The notes: generated from the letters alone by a model not told the origin. 64,000 nucleotides of DNA from Candidatus Bathyarchaeia archaeon (GCA_035935655.1 DASYWW010000040.1:186001-250000); one strand, 5' to 3'; shown: positions 1 to 8,457, numbered from the stretch's first letter. Numbers and translations: made by a program.

Positions 1-463
1 CGCCTTTGATCAGCTCGACTAGTTTCATTGTAGGTACCGGGTTGAAGAAGTGCAGTCCTAGGACCCTTTCAGGTCTTTTTGTGGCAGAGGCAATCTTGCT
101 GATGCTTATTGACGATGTGTTCGAGGCTAGAATCGTGTTTTTTGGGCAGACCTTGTCGAGGGTCGAGAATACCTCTTCTTTGATTCGGGGATCTTCGAAG
201 ACGGCCTCCACGACTAAGTCTGCGTTGTTACACGCTTTCGCGAAGTCTACGCTCCCCTTCACCTTGGCGTGGATTTGAGACGCTTGGTCCTTGTTGATGT
301 GCCCACGGCTGAGGTTCCTTTGTACATAGTCGTCGACACGTTTCATTCCCTCGTCGAGGAGCTTCTTGTCTTGCTCGATCACGGTGACGGTGTGTCCAGA
401 TGCGGCGGAGGAGTAGGCTATGCCTGAGCCCATTGTGCCTGCTCCGACGACGACGATGTTCAT
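1..463 (-). CDS. 3-hydroxyacyl-CoA (3-hydroxybutyryl-CoA) dehydrogenase, C-terminal part missing at window edge
   Basis: Reading leftward from the ATG at 463, about 154 residues are visible before the window ends, so the protein is truncated only by the window. The N-terminus carries the Rossmann motif GAGTMGSGIAY (residues about 7-17), followed by the family hallmarks ASNTSSISISKIA and the catalytic-His segment GLHFFNPVP. These identify the NAD-binding domain of 3-hydroxyacyl-CoA dehydrogenase, which interconverts 3-hydroxyacyl-CoA and 3-oxoacyl-CoA. In TACK archaea such enzymes serve beta-oxidation or the hydroxypropionate/hydroxybutyrate carbon-fixation cycle; which one cannot be told here. 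The Mrr-like gene ends 17 bp upstream in the same direction. Confidence 0.9.
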   Translation of the reverse strand, partial: MNIVVVGAGTMGSGIAYSSAASGHTVTVIEQDKKLLDEGMKRVDDYVQRNLSRGHINKDQASQIHAKVKGSVDFAKACNNADLVVEAVFEDPRIKEEVFSTLDKVCPKNTILASNTSSISISKIASATKRPERVLGLHFFNPVPTMKLVELIKG

Positions 464-480
464 GAGTATCTTGACCGTTG

Positions 481-1191
481 TTAGCTGGATTGACTCATAG
501 GGTTTTCCACGGTAGCAGGGGTCGAGGCGATGAATGGAAGATCTTCGTCGTAGGGGGTTACGGCGCTCAAGAAGTTCGGAAATCTATCCGCCGAGACGAG
601 TATTGCGTCAGCAGACAGTTGAGTAGGGGGTTCGCGCAGTGTCAGGATGACGGGTAGCGCTTGCAGTCCCGTGTTTCTGTCAGTCATCCTATTCGTTAGT
701 GTCGCAAGGAGATGCAAAATGGCATGCCGTTGGTGGCTCGCCGGCATTTTGAATCGTGAGAGATGTCCTGGGGTGTTCCAGTGCTTACAATCGATCGCGA
801 GAACCAATTCTCCTCGTAACCCAACTACATCGATCTGCCAGGCACGCCCTTCGCCTTTGACTCTTACATTCCTCTTCGCTTCAAACCCCGCTTCCTTGAG
901 GCATTCTTCGGTAAGCTTTTCGAACTCTTGCCAGGTGAGAACATTGGCGGCGTCTCTCAGCCTTCCAGAACGAGCGACATCGAGGGCAAGCTGGATTCGA
1001 AGTCTAGGGTTCAGAGAAACCCAAGCGTTGTCAGCTTCGTCAAGGGCTGTCGTTAAGGTGCGCTTTGCGAATGATTCAGAGACTTTGGCGCTCGATGCGA
1101 TATCCACCAGTTCGAGTCTGTTCGTAGCCTTACTCAGTTTGAGAGTCTCGGTGAGAACTCGGAGGGTCTCCTCTTTCATGGGAGGACGCAT
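481..1191 (-). CDS. Mrr-like restriction endonuclease with N-terminal helical region
   Basis: A 236-residue protein. Residues about 105-155 hold a PD-(D/E)xK nuclease core of the Mrr type: an acidic helix (WQEFEKLTEECL), then the Asp in WQIDVVG, then the Asp and Lys in LVLAIDCKHW. The first 90 residues look like a winged-helix or all-helical DNA-binding region. Type IV Mrr enzymes cleave modified DNA; other proteins with this fold act in repair. No methyltransferase or specificity subunit is nearby, so it stands alone. The gene starts 10 bp after the stop of the site-2 protease and is probably co-transcribed with it. A second in-frame ATG lies four codons downstream. Exact substrate unknown. 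Confidence 0.75.
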   Translation of the reverse strand: MRPPMKEETLRVLTETLKLSKATNRLELVDIASSAKVSESFAKRTLTTALDEADNAWVSLNPRLRIQLALDVARSGRLRDAANVLTWQEFEKLTEECLKEAGFEAKRNVRVKGEGRAWQIDVVGLRGELVLAIDCKHWNTPGHLSRFKMPASHQRHAILHLLATLTNRMTDRNTGLQALPVILTLREPPTQLSADAILVSADRFPNFLSAVTPYDEDLPFIASTPATVENPMSQSS

Positions 1192-1201
1192 CGTGAATCT
1201 T

Positions 1202-2392
1202 CTAGAACGGAGAGAAGGCGAACGTCAATAGTAACATGGCAAGACCTAGGACGTAGAGCATTTTTCTCGAGTTGCTGACTGGGCTGATGTCGTCGAGAGG
1301 TTCTACTCCCGCGAATCCTCGGCGCGAGAAGATCATGAAAGCGAGGACTAGAAACGCGAATGGATAGTATCTTCCTGCTATGAGCACTAGCAGCCCGATT
1401 ACGGTTGCTGTGCGGTGTCCTCCTTCACCGAAAACCGATCGCGAAATGTGACCTCCGTCGAGTTGCCACATAGGAACCAGATTCAGGAAGGTGAGCAGGG
1501 CTCCGATTTGAGCAGCAAACGCAAGTTGTGAGTTAACAAGGATCACACCTCCTGTTACCGGCCGGAGAAACGTGGCTAGGCTGCCCACGATAATAGTGAG
1601 AGCGGGTTGCTGGAAAGGCCACGAACTCCAATCTACGCTTTGGACGCCGTATTGCTGTGCTTGCGGGAGCTGAGAAGGAGAGAGATAGATACCGAATACC
1701 ACGCTCAAAACAATTACCGCTACCGTCACAATGAAGCCAACTAATGGGCCACTCAGCCCTAAGTCGAAGAGTTGATCTCGGTTTGCAGGAGGCGATCTTA
1801 GCGAGATGACCGCGCCAAATGTTCCAATCGGCGGAAAGCCAGGAACAAAGTATGGTAGAGTAGCATCCATCTTGTGATGCATCGCAGCGGCTTTATGCCC
1901 GAATTCGTGAAGGCCGATTATTGCCAGCAATCCCGCAACAAACGCAACCGCCTCAACGTAGATGTTTGAGTTTGGTTCTATTGTCTGAATGAAACCTTGC
2001 TGGAGCTGGCCCAGCCAGAGAAGGTAGCCCGATACAAATACCGTTATGATGGTCGCCGCAAAGAGCGCGAGGTTGATGGTCCGCCGAGGCGGCTTCATCT
2101 TTGGTTTCTGGAATACTTTGATGGTTAGAATTTCCTCTGATCCTCTCGAACCCCTAATGGCAGCGATTAGTCCTTGCTGACTCAGCTGCTCGAGTAAAAG
2201 CTTGAACTTCTCTTTAGCTGGCTCGCGGACGACTTGGACAGTTGGAATGCCGTAGGGATCTATGAACGCGTCTTTGACTTTGAACTCTGTCGCGACCATG
2301 GTCTTGATAGAATCCAGCGAGGGCCCGGAATAAGACCCGAAACTATTTTGAGTTCCCGGCAAAGGAGTCGGCGTTTGGGGCGCGTCACTCAC
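1202..2392 (-). CDS. Site-2 protease family (M50) membrane metalloprotease
   Basis: A 396-residue polytopic membrane protein. The zinc site is seen as HEFGH (about residue 163) with the third ligand in NLVPMWQLDGGH (about residue 305), the two signatures of site-2 proteases, which cut substrates inside the membrane. About 100 soluble residues precede the first membrane segment (IITVFVSGYLLWLG); this N-terminal cytosolic domain and the HEFGHKAAA variant recall the EGY1-like group. It begins downstream of a TATA-like element near 2438 and is followed 10 bp later by the Mrr-like gene. The substrate cannot be inferred. Confidence 0.9.
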   Translation of the reverse strand: MSDAPQTPTPLPGTQNSFGSYSGPSLDSIKTMVATEFKVKDAFIDPYGIPTVQVVREPAKEKFKLLLEQLSQQGLIAAIRGSRGSEEILTIKVFQKPKMKPPRRTINLALFAATIITVFVSGYLLWLGQLQQGFIQTIEPNSNIYVEAVAFVAGLLAIIGLHEFGHKAAAMHHKMDATLPYFVPGFPPIGTFGAVISLRSPPANRDQLFDLGLSGPLVGFIVTVAVIVLSVVFGIYLSPSQLPQAQQYGVQSVDWSSWPFQQPALTIIVGSLATFLRPVTGGVILVNSQLAFAAQIGALLTFLNLVPMWQLDGGHISRSVFGEGGHRTATVIGLLVLIAGRYYPFAFLVLAFMIFSRRGFAGVEPLDDISPVSNSRKMLYVLGLAMLLLTFAFSPF

Positions 2393-2433
2393 TCAAGAGT
2401 CGCCTGTCTTTCGCGGCTCGCTCCGTTCTGAGC

Positions 2434-2442
2434 GATTTAAAC
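2434..2442 (-). promoter_or_regulatory. TATA-like element of the site-2 protease gene
   Basis: GTTTAAATC on the minus strand, centred about 46 bp before the ATG at 2392. This predicts a transcript start near 2412 and a leader of about 20 nt. Confidence 0.4.
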
Positions 2443-2482
2443 GTGTTGTCAAACTCATAGAAATTATCGAATTCGACGACAA

Positions 2483-2493
2483 GATATTATACA
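2483..2493 (+). promoter_or_regulatory. TATA box of the N-acetyltransferase gene
   Basis: GATATTATACA, about 35-40 bp before the TTG start at 2524. It predicts a short leader of roughly 12-15 nt. Confidence 0.5.
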
Positions 2494-2523
2494 TCAAGAT
2501 TCCCAATTATCTTAGGTAGAGAG

Positions 2524-3024
2524 TTGCTCGAAGCGCCGTACCTGTTGCGTCCGTTCCGCCCGGACGATCTCTCATCGGTTATCGAGATCAACAGGGTCTG
2601 TCTTCCCGAGAATTACAGTCCGTACTTTTTCATGGAAGTTTACAAGAGCTGTCCCGAAGCGTTCATTATCGCAGAAAAAGAACGAAACGTGGCAGGCTAC
2701 ATCATGTGTAGACTCGAGTTTGGCTTTTCGGATGTTCGCAGGTTCCGAATGGTCCGAAAGGGACATGTCGTCTCTGTCGCTGTGATGCCTGATTTCAGGC
2801 GGCAAGGAATCGGGAAAGAACTCGTTCTGGCAGCGATGAAGGCTTTGGAGTTGCACGGTGCGGAGGAATGTTTCTTGGAGGTTAGGACCGCCAACGAGGA
2901 CGCGGTACGGCTATACAAGAACATGGGATTCGAGACCGCCAGAGTGGCGACGCACTATTACCATGATGGCGCTGATGCTTATGTCATGAGCATCAAACTG
3001 CCTCATAACCCGATCGTCAACTAG
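2524..3024 (+). CDS. GNAT N-acetyltransferase, RimI/Ard1-like
   Basis: A 166-residue single-domain GNAT protein. The acetyl-CoA-binding motif A is seen as VSVAVMPDFRRQGIGKELV (about residues 89-107), followed by LEVRTANEDAVRLYKNMGF, the typical motif B of RimI/Ard1 enzymes that acetylate protein N-termini. It starts at TTG; AGGTAG upstream and the TATA box near 2488 fit this start. The stop overlaps the end of the small membrane-protein frame on the other strand (3017). Archaeal members usually act on many nascent proteins, so a specific target should not be assumed. Confidence 0.85.
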   Translation: MLEAPYLLRPFRPDDLSSVIEINRVCLPENYSPYFFMEVYKSCPEAFIIAEKERNVAGYIMCRLEFGFSDVRRFRMVRKGHVVSVAVMPDFRRQGIGKELVLAAMKALELHGAEECFLEVRTANEDAVRLYKNMGFETARVATHYYHDGADAYVMSIKLPHNPIVN

Positions 3025-3178
3025 TCGAACTGTCAGTCTTTCTTCTAACCTTCGCTAGGAACGGGCCGATAATCAGAACCGCCGTCGGTAAATAGACGAA
3101 CGCGATGTTGAAGGAGATCGCGAAAGGGTTCGCGTTTAACAGGTTGGCCACGCCCGCAACCAGAGACAGTATTAGCAT
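3017..3178 (-). CDS. Small two-segment membrane protein downstream of rpoK; start codon unclear
   Basis: From ATG at 3178 this frame encodes 53 residues ending in VRRKTDSSTS, with hydrophobic stretches LILSLVAGVANLL and IAFVYLPTAVLIIGPFLAKV, so two membrane passes with a basic tail. The same frame is open upstream for about 40 more codons to near the rpoK stop (it reads [14 protein letters not shown] then EDEKFSWRVALVAM), and that part looks like a real protein: a proline-rich cytosolic segment leading into the first membrane helix. However it has no ATG, GTG or TTG. Either translation starts at 3178 inside the first hydrophobic segment, or a non-standard codon near 3268 is used, coupled to rpoK. 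Function unknown. Confidence 0.45.
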   Translation of the reverse strand: MLILSLVAGVANLLNANPFAISFNIAFVYLPTAVLIIGPFLAKVRRKTDSSTS

Positions 3179-3264
3179 TGCTACGAGAGCGACTCTCCAT
3201 GAGAATTTCTCGTCCTCGGCGTTTACTCCCGTGACGGGGGCCGGTTCTGGAGATGGCTGGATGG

Positions 3265-3582
3265 TTACTCGTCTTCCTTCTTTGACCGGGGCTTCTTCTC
3301 CTCAACAGGATGGAGAAGCCATTTCAACGGAATGTTCTGGCTTGTCCCGTCAGGCAGCGCTCGGCGTATGCTGATGGGGAGAACACCTTCTTCCAGCTCT
3401 AGAAGAGCAACATCAATCGGCGACAGCCGATCCTGTTTCAGGTCGAGAAGAACCGGGGCGCCCATTGATATTTGGAGGGCCCTAGCCCCTACTACTCTCG
3501 CTTTCTCGAAGCGTGTGAGTTTTGGGGGTCCGATCTCGATGCTGTCGGGCTCTCTAGTAATCGCTGCTTCCCTCGTCGTCAC
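3265..3582 (-). CDS. rpoK: DNA-directed RNA polymerase subunit K (Rpb6 homologue)
   Basis: The core reads [20 protein letters not shown] then [20 protein letters not shown] and [11 protein letters not shown], which is diagnostic of archaeal RpoK, the Rpb6-type assembly subunit of RNA polymerase. The start is a choice: GTG at 3582 gives 105 residues and overlaps the 3' end of the thermosome gene by 29 bp; a longer reading from 3615 adds an Arg-rich stretch that is just the thermosome tail in another frame. The C-terminus is an unusually long charged tail ([13 protein letters not shown]). It is probably co-transcribed with the thermosome gene. Confidence 0.9.
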   Translation of the reverse strand: MTTREAAITREPDSIEIGPPKLTRFEKARVVGARALQISMGAPVLLDLKQDRLSPIDVALLELEEGVLPISIRRALPDGTSQNIPLKWLLHPVEEKKPRSKKEDE

Positions 3583-5206
3583 CCTCGTCCTTTCCCTTCG
3601 GACCGCCCTGACCACCAGGGCTAGATTTTGCAGCAGCGATCACATCGTCGATTTTGAGTATCATGCCCGCTGCCTCAGCCGCCGATTTTATCACCTGGAC
3701 TTTTACTCCAAGGGGTTCAAGAATGCCTCGTTCCTTGAGGTCGGCGACTTTGGACTCGTTCACGTCCACCCCGGCCCAGAGCTGTCCTTTCTCATGAGCA
3801 ACTCGGAGCTGGACGAGGATGTCGATCGGGTCGAGACCTGCATTTTCAGCCAGGGCAGTCGGAAGCGTTTCGAGGGCCTCGCCAAAGGCTATGACTGCCA
3901 ACTGTTCTTTTCCGGAAAGTTTCTGTGCGTACTCTCTGAGGCTCCTGGCAACTTCGGCTTCAGGGGCCCCTCCACCTCCAACGACTCGTGGATCCATCAC
4001 GACGTCGCGCACAACGCATAGTGCATCGTGGATTGCTCTTTCGGCTTCATCAACGAGTCTCTCACTTCCACCACGCACGAGGATCGTAACAGCCTTGGGG
4101 TTCTTGCTTCCTTCCACGAACGTCATCTTATCGTCTGCAACTTTTCGTTCTTCGACTAATTTTGCGAATCCCAGATCTGCGGGACTTAGATCGTCAACGT
4201 TGCTGACGACTTTTCCTCCGGTTGCTTTGACGAGCTTCTCCATGTCAGATTGTTTTACGCGTCTGACTGCTAGTATCCCCTTCTTCGCGAGGTAGTGTTG
4301 GGCGACATCGTCTATTCCTTTCTCGCAGAGTAGAACGTTAGCTCCCGAGCTCGAGATCTTGTCTGTCATATCCTTGAGCATTTTTTCCTCCTCGTCGAGA
4401 AATGCCTTCATTTGCTCTGGATTCTCAATGTTGATCTTTGCGTCAAACTCTGTCTTCTCCACCTCTAGGGGTGCGTCTACTAGGGCGATCTTTGCATCTT
4501 CCACTCTCTTGGGCATGCCGGGGTGAACGATTTCCTTGTCGAGAACTATTCCTTTGATGAGTGCCGTGTCGGTCAACGACTCGCCTGGCTTCTTCTCCAC
4601 TTTTACATCGTCAATGTCTACTTTGTATCCGTCGGCTGTTTTTTCAGCGACTTGGAGGATCGCGTTTACCGCGAGCTCCGCCATTGCCTCCTTGTCTTCC
4701 GCGAGGATTTTGCTCGCGAGAGAGACCTCGGCTACTCTTCTAAGGGTCGCCTTGTCAGTCGGATCGATTTTGATGGCGATTTGGTCGAGCACTTCTAATG
4801 CTCGGTTCGAAGCTTGCCTATAACCGTCAACTATGACCGTTGGATGAATTCCCTGATCCAGCAGTCCTTCGGCTTTCTTGAGCAGTTCTCCTGCTACAAC
4901 GACAGAGGTTGTTGTTCCATCCCCAACTTCATCGTCCTGTGTCTTTGCAACTTCCACCATCATTTTTGCGGCAGGGTGTTGTACTTCCATCTCGTCGAGA
5001 ATCGTAGCTCCATCGTTTGTGATCGTAACATCTCCGAATCCATCTACTAGCATCTTGTCCATCCCTTTCGGCCCGAGTGAGGATCGGACAGATTCGGCGA
5101 TTATTTTTGCGGCCATGATATTCGCTTTCAGCGCGTCCTGGCCGCGGCTTCTCGAAGTCCCTTCTCTAAGAATTATTACCTGCTGACCTGCTAGTTCTGC
5201 TGACAA
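3554..5206 (-). CDS. thsA: Thermosome subunit (group II chaperonin)
   Basis: A group II chaperonin subunit that folds proteins in an ATP-driven double ring. Signatures: [45 protein letters not shown], and [14 protein letters not shown]. The C-terminus is acidic and Gly/Ser-rich ([14 protein letters not shown]) instead of the common GGM repeat. I start it at TTG 5206, giving 550 residues, the usual family length. A reading from the ATG at 5299 would place the TATA box (about 5255) inside the coding region and add 31 residues without family similarity. Whether other paralogues exist cannot be seen here. Confidence 0.95.
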   Translation of the reverse strand: MSAELAGQQVIILREGTSRSRGQDALKANIMAAKIIAESVRSSLGPKGMDKMLVDGFGDVTITNDGATILDEMEVQHPAAKMMVEVAKTQDDEVGDGTTTSVVVAGELLKKAEGLLDQGIHPTVIVDGYRQASNRALEVLDQIAIKIDPTDKATLRRVAEVSLASKILAEDKEAMAELAVNAILQVAEKTADGYKVDIDDVKVEKKPGESLTDTALIKGIVLDKEIVHPGMPKRVEDAKIALVDAPLEVEKTEFDAKINIENPEQMKAFLDEEEKMLKDMTDKISSSGANVLLCEKGIDDVAQHYLAKKGILAVRRVKQSDMEKLVKATGGKVVSNVDDLSPADLGFAKLVEERKVADDKMTFVEGSKNPKAVTILVRGGSERLVDEAERAIHDALCVVRDVVMDPRVVGGGGAPEAEVARSLREYAQKLSGKEQLAVIAFGEALETLPTALAENAGLDPIDILVQLRVAHEKGQLWAGVDVNESKVADLKERGILEPLGVKVQVIKSAAEAAGMILKIDDVIAAAKSSPGGQGGPKGKDEGDDEGSSDY

Positions 5207-5250
5207 TTTCTTGTTATCCCCAAGTCTCGTCGGGCGAGAGATTTCGCGTG

Positions 5251-5260
5251 CAATATAAAA
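5251..5260 (-). promoter_or_regulatory. TATA box of the thermosome gene
   Basis: TTTTATATTG on the minus strand, 45-54 bp before the TTG at 5206. It predicts transcription from about 5230 and decides against the upstream ATG at 5299. Confidence 0.55.
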
Positions 5261-5340
5261 TTTATCAAGCGCTAGGGCTCCGAAACTGGAAGCAAACATG
5301 ACCTAGACGGGTTATGAGGCGCTAATTCCGTATTATCGAC

Positions 5341-5511
5341 TCATTTCTGACGATTTGCCCGTTTCCAGACTCCACCAAGTCTTGGATTGAGATCAAGGTC
5401 GTAATGCTTTGACGTTACCATCTGTTCCTGCACGACCGTTTTCCATTTTGCGATTTCTAATCGAGACAAACCTGCTCCGAGACCTGATTTTGGGCCAACT
5501 CTTTTAGGCAC
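5341..5511 (-). CDS. Possible small basic protein, 56 residues
   Basis: From GTG at 5511 the frame encodes 56 residues: PKRVGPKSGLGAGLSRLEIA, then WKTVVQEQMVTSKHYDLDLN, ending GGVWKRANRQK. It lies in the otherwise empty gap between the divergent thermosome and aminotransferase genes. Composition (many Lys/Arg, one Trp-containing helix) resembles a small nucleic-acid-binding or ribosome-associated protein, but I recognise no family. A weak TATA-like TTGTTTAGC lies about 35 bp upstream. The same frame continues upstream as an unconvincing shadow of the aminotransferase gene, so chance is a real alternative. Confidence 0.3.
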   Translation of the reverse strand: MPKRVGPKSGLGAGLSRLEIAKWKTVVQEQMVTSKHYDLDLNPRLGGVWKRANRQK

Positions 5512-5551
5512 CAGGCCGCACGATGCTGAAAACCGGAGCCAAGCTAAACAA

Positions 5552-6673
5552 TTGCGGGAATTGATCAGGATCAACCAACCATTTCTTGGAAAGGAAGAGA
5601 TCGATGCAGCTGTTGAAGTCTTACGCAGTGGAATCCTGACCGACAAGAGCGGGATGGGGCCTCGGGTTCTAGAGTTTGAAAGAAGCTTCGCAAAGTTCGT
5701 CGGAGCAAAGCATGCCGTAGCCGTAGTGAACGGAACAGCGGCGCTACACGCGTCGTTACTGGCCGGGGATGTTGGTCCCGGTGATGAAGTAATTCTTCCC
5801 TCATTCACCTTTGTCGGGGCTGCCAACGCTGTCGTGCTCACCGGCGCGACCCCAGTTTTCGCTGACATCGACAAAGACACGTATTGTCTCAGGACTGAAA
5901 GTGTCGAGGAGTGTGTTTCACGAAAGACGAAGGCGATAATTCCAACGGATCTCTATGGCCTCCCCTCCGACATTTCTGGGGTAACCAGCCTGGCACATGG
6001 GAAGGACATTGTTGTAATTGAGGACGCGGCCCAGGCTCACGGTGCCCAGCTTGACGGAAAGAAAGTCGGCTCTATTGCTGACATGACCTGTTTCAGTTTC
6101 TACGCCGGCAAGAATATTACGACTGGAGAAGGAGGAATGGTCACGACGAACGATGATGGGTATGCTCAGGCTCTGAGAATGGTTCGTTCTCATGGGGAAC
6201 AACGTCCCTACTGGACCGTCAGACCGGGTCACAATTACCACATGACCGAGATCGCGGCAGCGATCGGCTACGCGCAGCTGAAGAAGCTACCTTCTTTCCT
6301 TGAAAAGAGAAGAAAGAATGCTGAGCTAACTACTGAGAAATTGAACATGACCGGCAAACTACTCTTGCCTAAGGAACCTGACGGTCGGAGGCACAGCTGG
6401 TATCTGTACACCGTTCGCTTGAGAGGTGTGAACGCGGCGAAACGAAACAAGATTGTAGATAAGTTGTGGAACAAGAACATCGAAGCGGGAGTATACTATT
6501 CCTCACCCGTGCATTCTACGCCGCTTTATCGGGACTCGAATATTGCTCGGAGAGGGCGATTGCCTGAGACTGAGAAGGCGTCGAGACAGGTGTTCTCTCT
6601 TCCCGTTCACCCGAGACTTGGAGAGACCGAGATCGACTATGTGGCCGAGACGCTCCGGAAGACGATCGCCTAG
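5552..6673 (+). CDS. DegT/DnrJ/EryC1/StrS family PLP aminotransferase
   Basis: A 373-residue PLP-dependent sugar aminotransferase. Seen are NGTAALHASLLAGDVGPGDE (cofactor phosphate site), VVIEDAAQAHGAQLDG (Asp that holds the pyridine nitrogen), and SFYAGKNITTGEGG with the Schiff-base Lys. These enzymes transaminate 3- or 4-keto nucleotide sugars for surface glycans or glycosylation of proteins. No nucleotide-sugar dehydratase or glycosyltransferase is adjacent, so the substrate is open. TTG at 5552 is used; another TTG lies three codons later. Confidence 0.88.
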   Translation: MRELIRINQPFLGKEEIDAAVEVLRSGILTDKSGMGPRVLEFERSFAKFVGAKHAVAVVNGTAALHASLLAGDVGPGDEVILPSFTFVGAANAVVLTGATPVFADIDKDTYCLRTESVEECVSRKTKAIIPTDLYGLPSDISGVTSLAHGKDIVVIEDAAQAHGAQLDGKKVGSIADMTCFSFYAGKNITTGEGGMVTTNDDGYAQALRMVRSHGEQRPYWTVRPGHNYHMTEIAAAIGYAQLKKLPSFLEKRRKNAELTTEKLNMTGKLLLPKEPDGRRHSWYLYTVRLRGVNAAKRNKIVDKLWNKNIEAGVYYSSPVHSTPLYRDSNIARRGRLPETEKASRQVFSLPVHPRLGETEIDYVAETLRKTIA

Positions 6674-6685
6674 CTGTTAGATAAT

Positions 6686-7999
6686 CTAGATAATCCCTTT
6701 TGTGCGGAGGACGTCCTTGATTCCCGGCCTGGTCTGCTCCTTAAGCTCGTAACCCACTCTAGCCGTGGGTTTGGGGAACTTCATGATTCTCCTAATATCG
6801 GCAGGAGTCGCGATTATGATGGTATCACAGTCTACCTTAGCGATGGTCGCTTCCATGTCGCGTACTTGCCGGTTTCCGTATCCGACTGTAGGCAGAACCT
6901 CGGTGACATGAGTGTATTTCTTGAAGATATCTTTCACAATTCCGACGGCATACATTCGGGGATCAACGATTTCTTTAGCGTGGAAGGATTTCGCAGCTAT
7001 GTATCCGACTCCATAGGCCATGTCGCCATGAGTTACGGTTGGACCATCCTCTATGACAAGGACTCGTTTCCCTCTTACCAGCTCAGGCTTGTCTACTGTA
7101 ACTTCTGAAGCTGCCTTGATCACAATGGCCGTTGGGTTCAATGCTTTCAGATTTGATTCTACCAGCTGTATTTTTTTCGGTTCCGCGACGTTGACCTTGT
7201 TGATGATTCCGACATTAGCGATCCGAACGTTGACCTCGCTGGGATAGTGTGTCAATTCGTCGCCAGCGCGTAGTGGATCTAGGACGGCGAAGTGGACGTT
7301 TGGCTGGATGAAGGGTATGTCGTTATTTCCTCCATCCCAGAGTATTATGTCAGCTTCCTTCTCAGCCGATCTCAGAATCTGTTCGTAGTCTATGCCCGCG
7401 TACACGACGAACCCGTGTTCAATATGCGGCTCGTACTCCTCTCTTTCCTCGATTGAGCAGTCTGCTTTGTCTAGATCTTCGAATGATGCGAATCTCTGCA
7501 CTCCCTCCCTGGTGAGGTCGCCATAGGGCATGGGATGTCGAATTACCACAACTTTCTTGCCCGCATCTCGAAGAGTTAGCGAGATCTTTCTCGAGACGGT
7601 ACTCTTTCCAGCTCCGGTCCGGACTGCGCCAACCGAAACCACTGGCAATCTCGAGCTAAGCATGGTGTTCCTTGGGCCAAGCAACTCGAAGTCCGCTCCT
7701 GCGGCGAGTGCGGAAGACGCGATGTGCATCACATCCCCGTAGGACAAGTCACTGTACGACAATATTGCTAGGTCGGCCTTCAATTCCTTGATAAGGCGAG
7801 CAAGTTCTTTCTCTGCAAATATTGGGATTCCGTTGGGGTATCTCGGTCCCGCAAGCTCTGGCGGATAGGTTCTTCCCTCTATTCCGGGGATCTGGGCGGC
7901 TGTGAACGCGACTACTTCATGATCGGGCGAGTTCCGGAAGACCATGTTGAAGTTATGGAAATCCCTTCCCGCCGCTCCAATTATGATTACTCGTTTCAT
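6686..7999 (-). CDS. Cyclic 2,3-diphosphoglycerate synthase-like GTPase/ATPase
   Basis: A 437-residue protein starting MKRVIIIGAAGRDFHNFN, with a P-loop VGAVRTGAGKSTVS near residue 135, IILWDGGNNDIPFIQP near 240 and VVIKAASEVTVD near 290. This matches the family of cyclic 2,3-diphosphoglycerate synthetase from thermophilic methanogens, which forms the intramolecular anhydride of 2,3-bisphosphoglycerate using ATP. The family is also wide in organisms not known to make this solute, so the activity here is inferred. It runs convergent with the aminotransferase gene (12 bp apart) and divergent from the cyclophilin-like gene, sharing a TATA element with it. Confidence 0.75.
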   Translation of the reverse strand: MKRVIIIGAAGRDFHNFNMVFRNSPDHEVVAFTAAQIPGIEGRTYPPELAGPRYPNGIPIFAEKELARLIKELKADLAILSYSDLSYGDVMHIASSALAAGADFELLGPRNTMLSSRLPVVSVGAVRTGAGKSTVSRKISLTLRDAGKKVVVIRHPMPYGDLTREGVQRFASFEDLDKADCSIEEREEYEPHIEHGFVVYAGIDYEQILRSAEKEADIILWDGGNNDIPFIQPNVHFAVLDPLRAGDELTHYPSEVNVRIANVGIINKVNVAEPKKIQLVESNLKALNPTAIVIKAASEVTVDKPELVRGKRVLVIEDGPTVTHGDMAYGVGYIAAKSFHAKEIVDPRMYAVGIVKDIFKKYTHVTEVLPTVGYGNRQVRDMEATIAKVDCDTIIIATPADIRRIMKFPKPTARVGYELKEQTRPGIKDVLRTKGII

Positions 8000-8036
8000 G
8001 TGTGGGCTCGTTCGTCGGCGGTCCGCCCTGAGCGAG

Positions 8037-8044
8037 CTATATAA
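8037..8044. promoter_or_regulatory. Shared TATA element between divergent genes
   Basis: CTATATAA lies in a 71-bp gap. On the plus strand it is about 30 bp before the TTG at 8071; on the minus strand TTATATAG is about 41 bp before the ATG at 7999. It is the only TATA-like sequence I see in the gap. Confidence 0.5.
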
Positions 8045-8070
8045 CTTGGTTCACGTGGAGGCCGACAGTC

Positions 8071-8457
8071 TTGTCCCAAGGATCTGCATCAGAGGTATCG
8101 CGACCCAAAGTCGCGTTTTCGATCGAAGGACTAGGGGATGCTCAGGGGGAGTTCTTCAGGTTCGCCGCCCCTCGGACATCTGACGCTCTGCTGCGCAATC
8201 TTCCTGTTAATGGTAGGGCGGTGAGGTACGGGGAAGAGATCTACTTCCAAGTCACAGTGAAGGCCCCAAGCGAGAAGCCCCGCAGTAATATGGAAGTTGG
8301 ATCGATAGGCTATTGGCCGCAGGGCGATGCAGTTTGTGTCTTCTATGGTCCAACTCGGCCCTACGGTCCGGTTAATCTGCTAGGCAGAATAACAGCTGGC
8401 CTTGAACTGTTTAGGCAGGTGAAGGAGGGCACTGTTATTACGATAAGGAAGGTTTAG
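8071..8457 (+). CDS. Cyclophilin-like fold protein (DUF369/TM1367 type)
   Basis: A 128-residue protein with VAFSIEGLGDAQGEFFRFAA near the N-terminus, YGEEIYFQVTV, and GSIGYWPQGDAVCVFYGPTR followed by VNLLGRITAGLELFRQVKEG. This pattern belongs to a small cyclophilin-like family of archaea and Thermotoga that keeps the fold but lacks the usual prolyl isomerase catalytic set; its role is not established. TTG at 8071 sits close behind the TATA element. It overlaps the end of the S25e gene on the other strand by 4 bp. Confidence 0.7.
   Translation: MSQGSASEVSRPKVAFSIEGLGDAQGEFFRFAAPRTSDALLRNLPVNGRAVRYGEEIYFQVTVKAPSEKPRSNMEVGSIGYWPQGDAVCVFYGPTRPYGPVNLLGRITAGLELFRQVKEGTVITIRKV

Noticed and set aside
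5207-5299. Upstream ATG (5299) as thermosome start
   Set aside because: It would place the TATA box inside the gene and make the protein 31 residues longer than the family norm.
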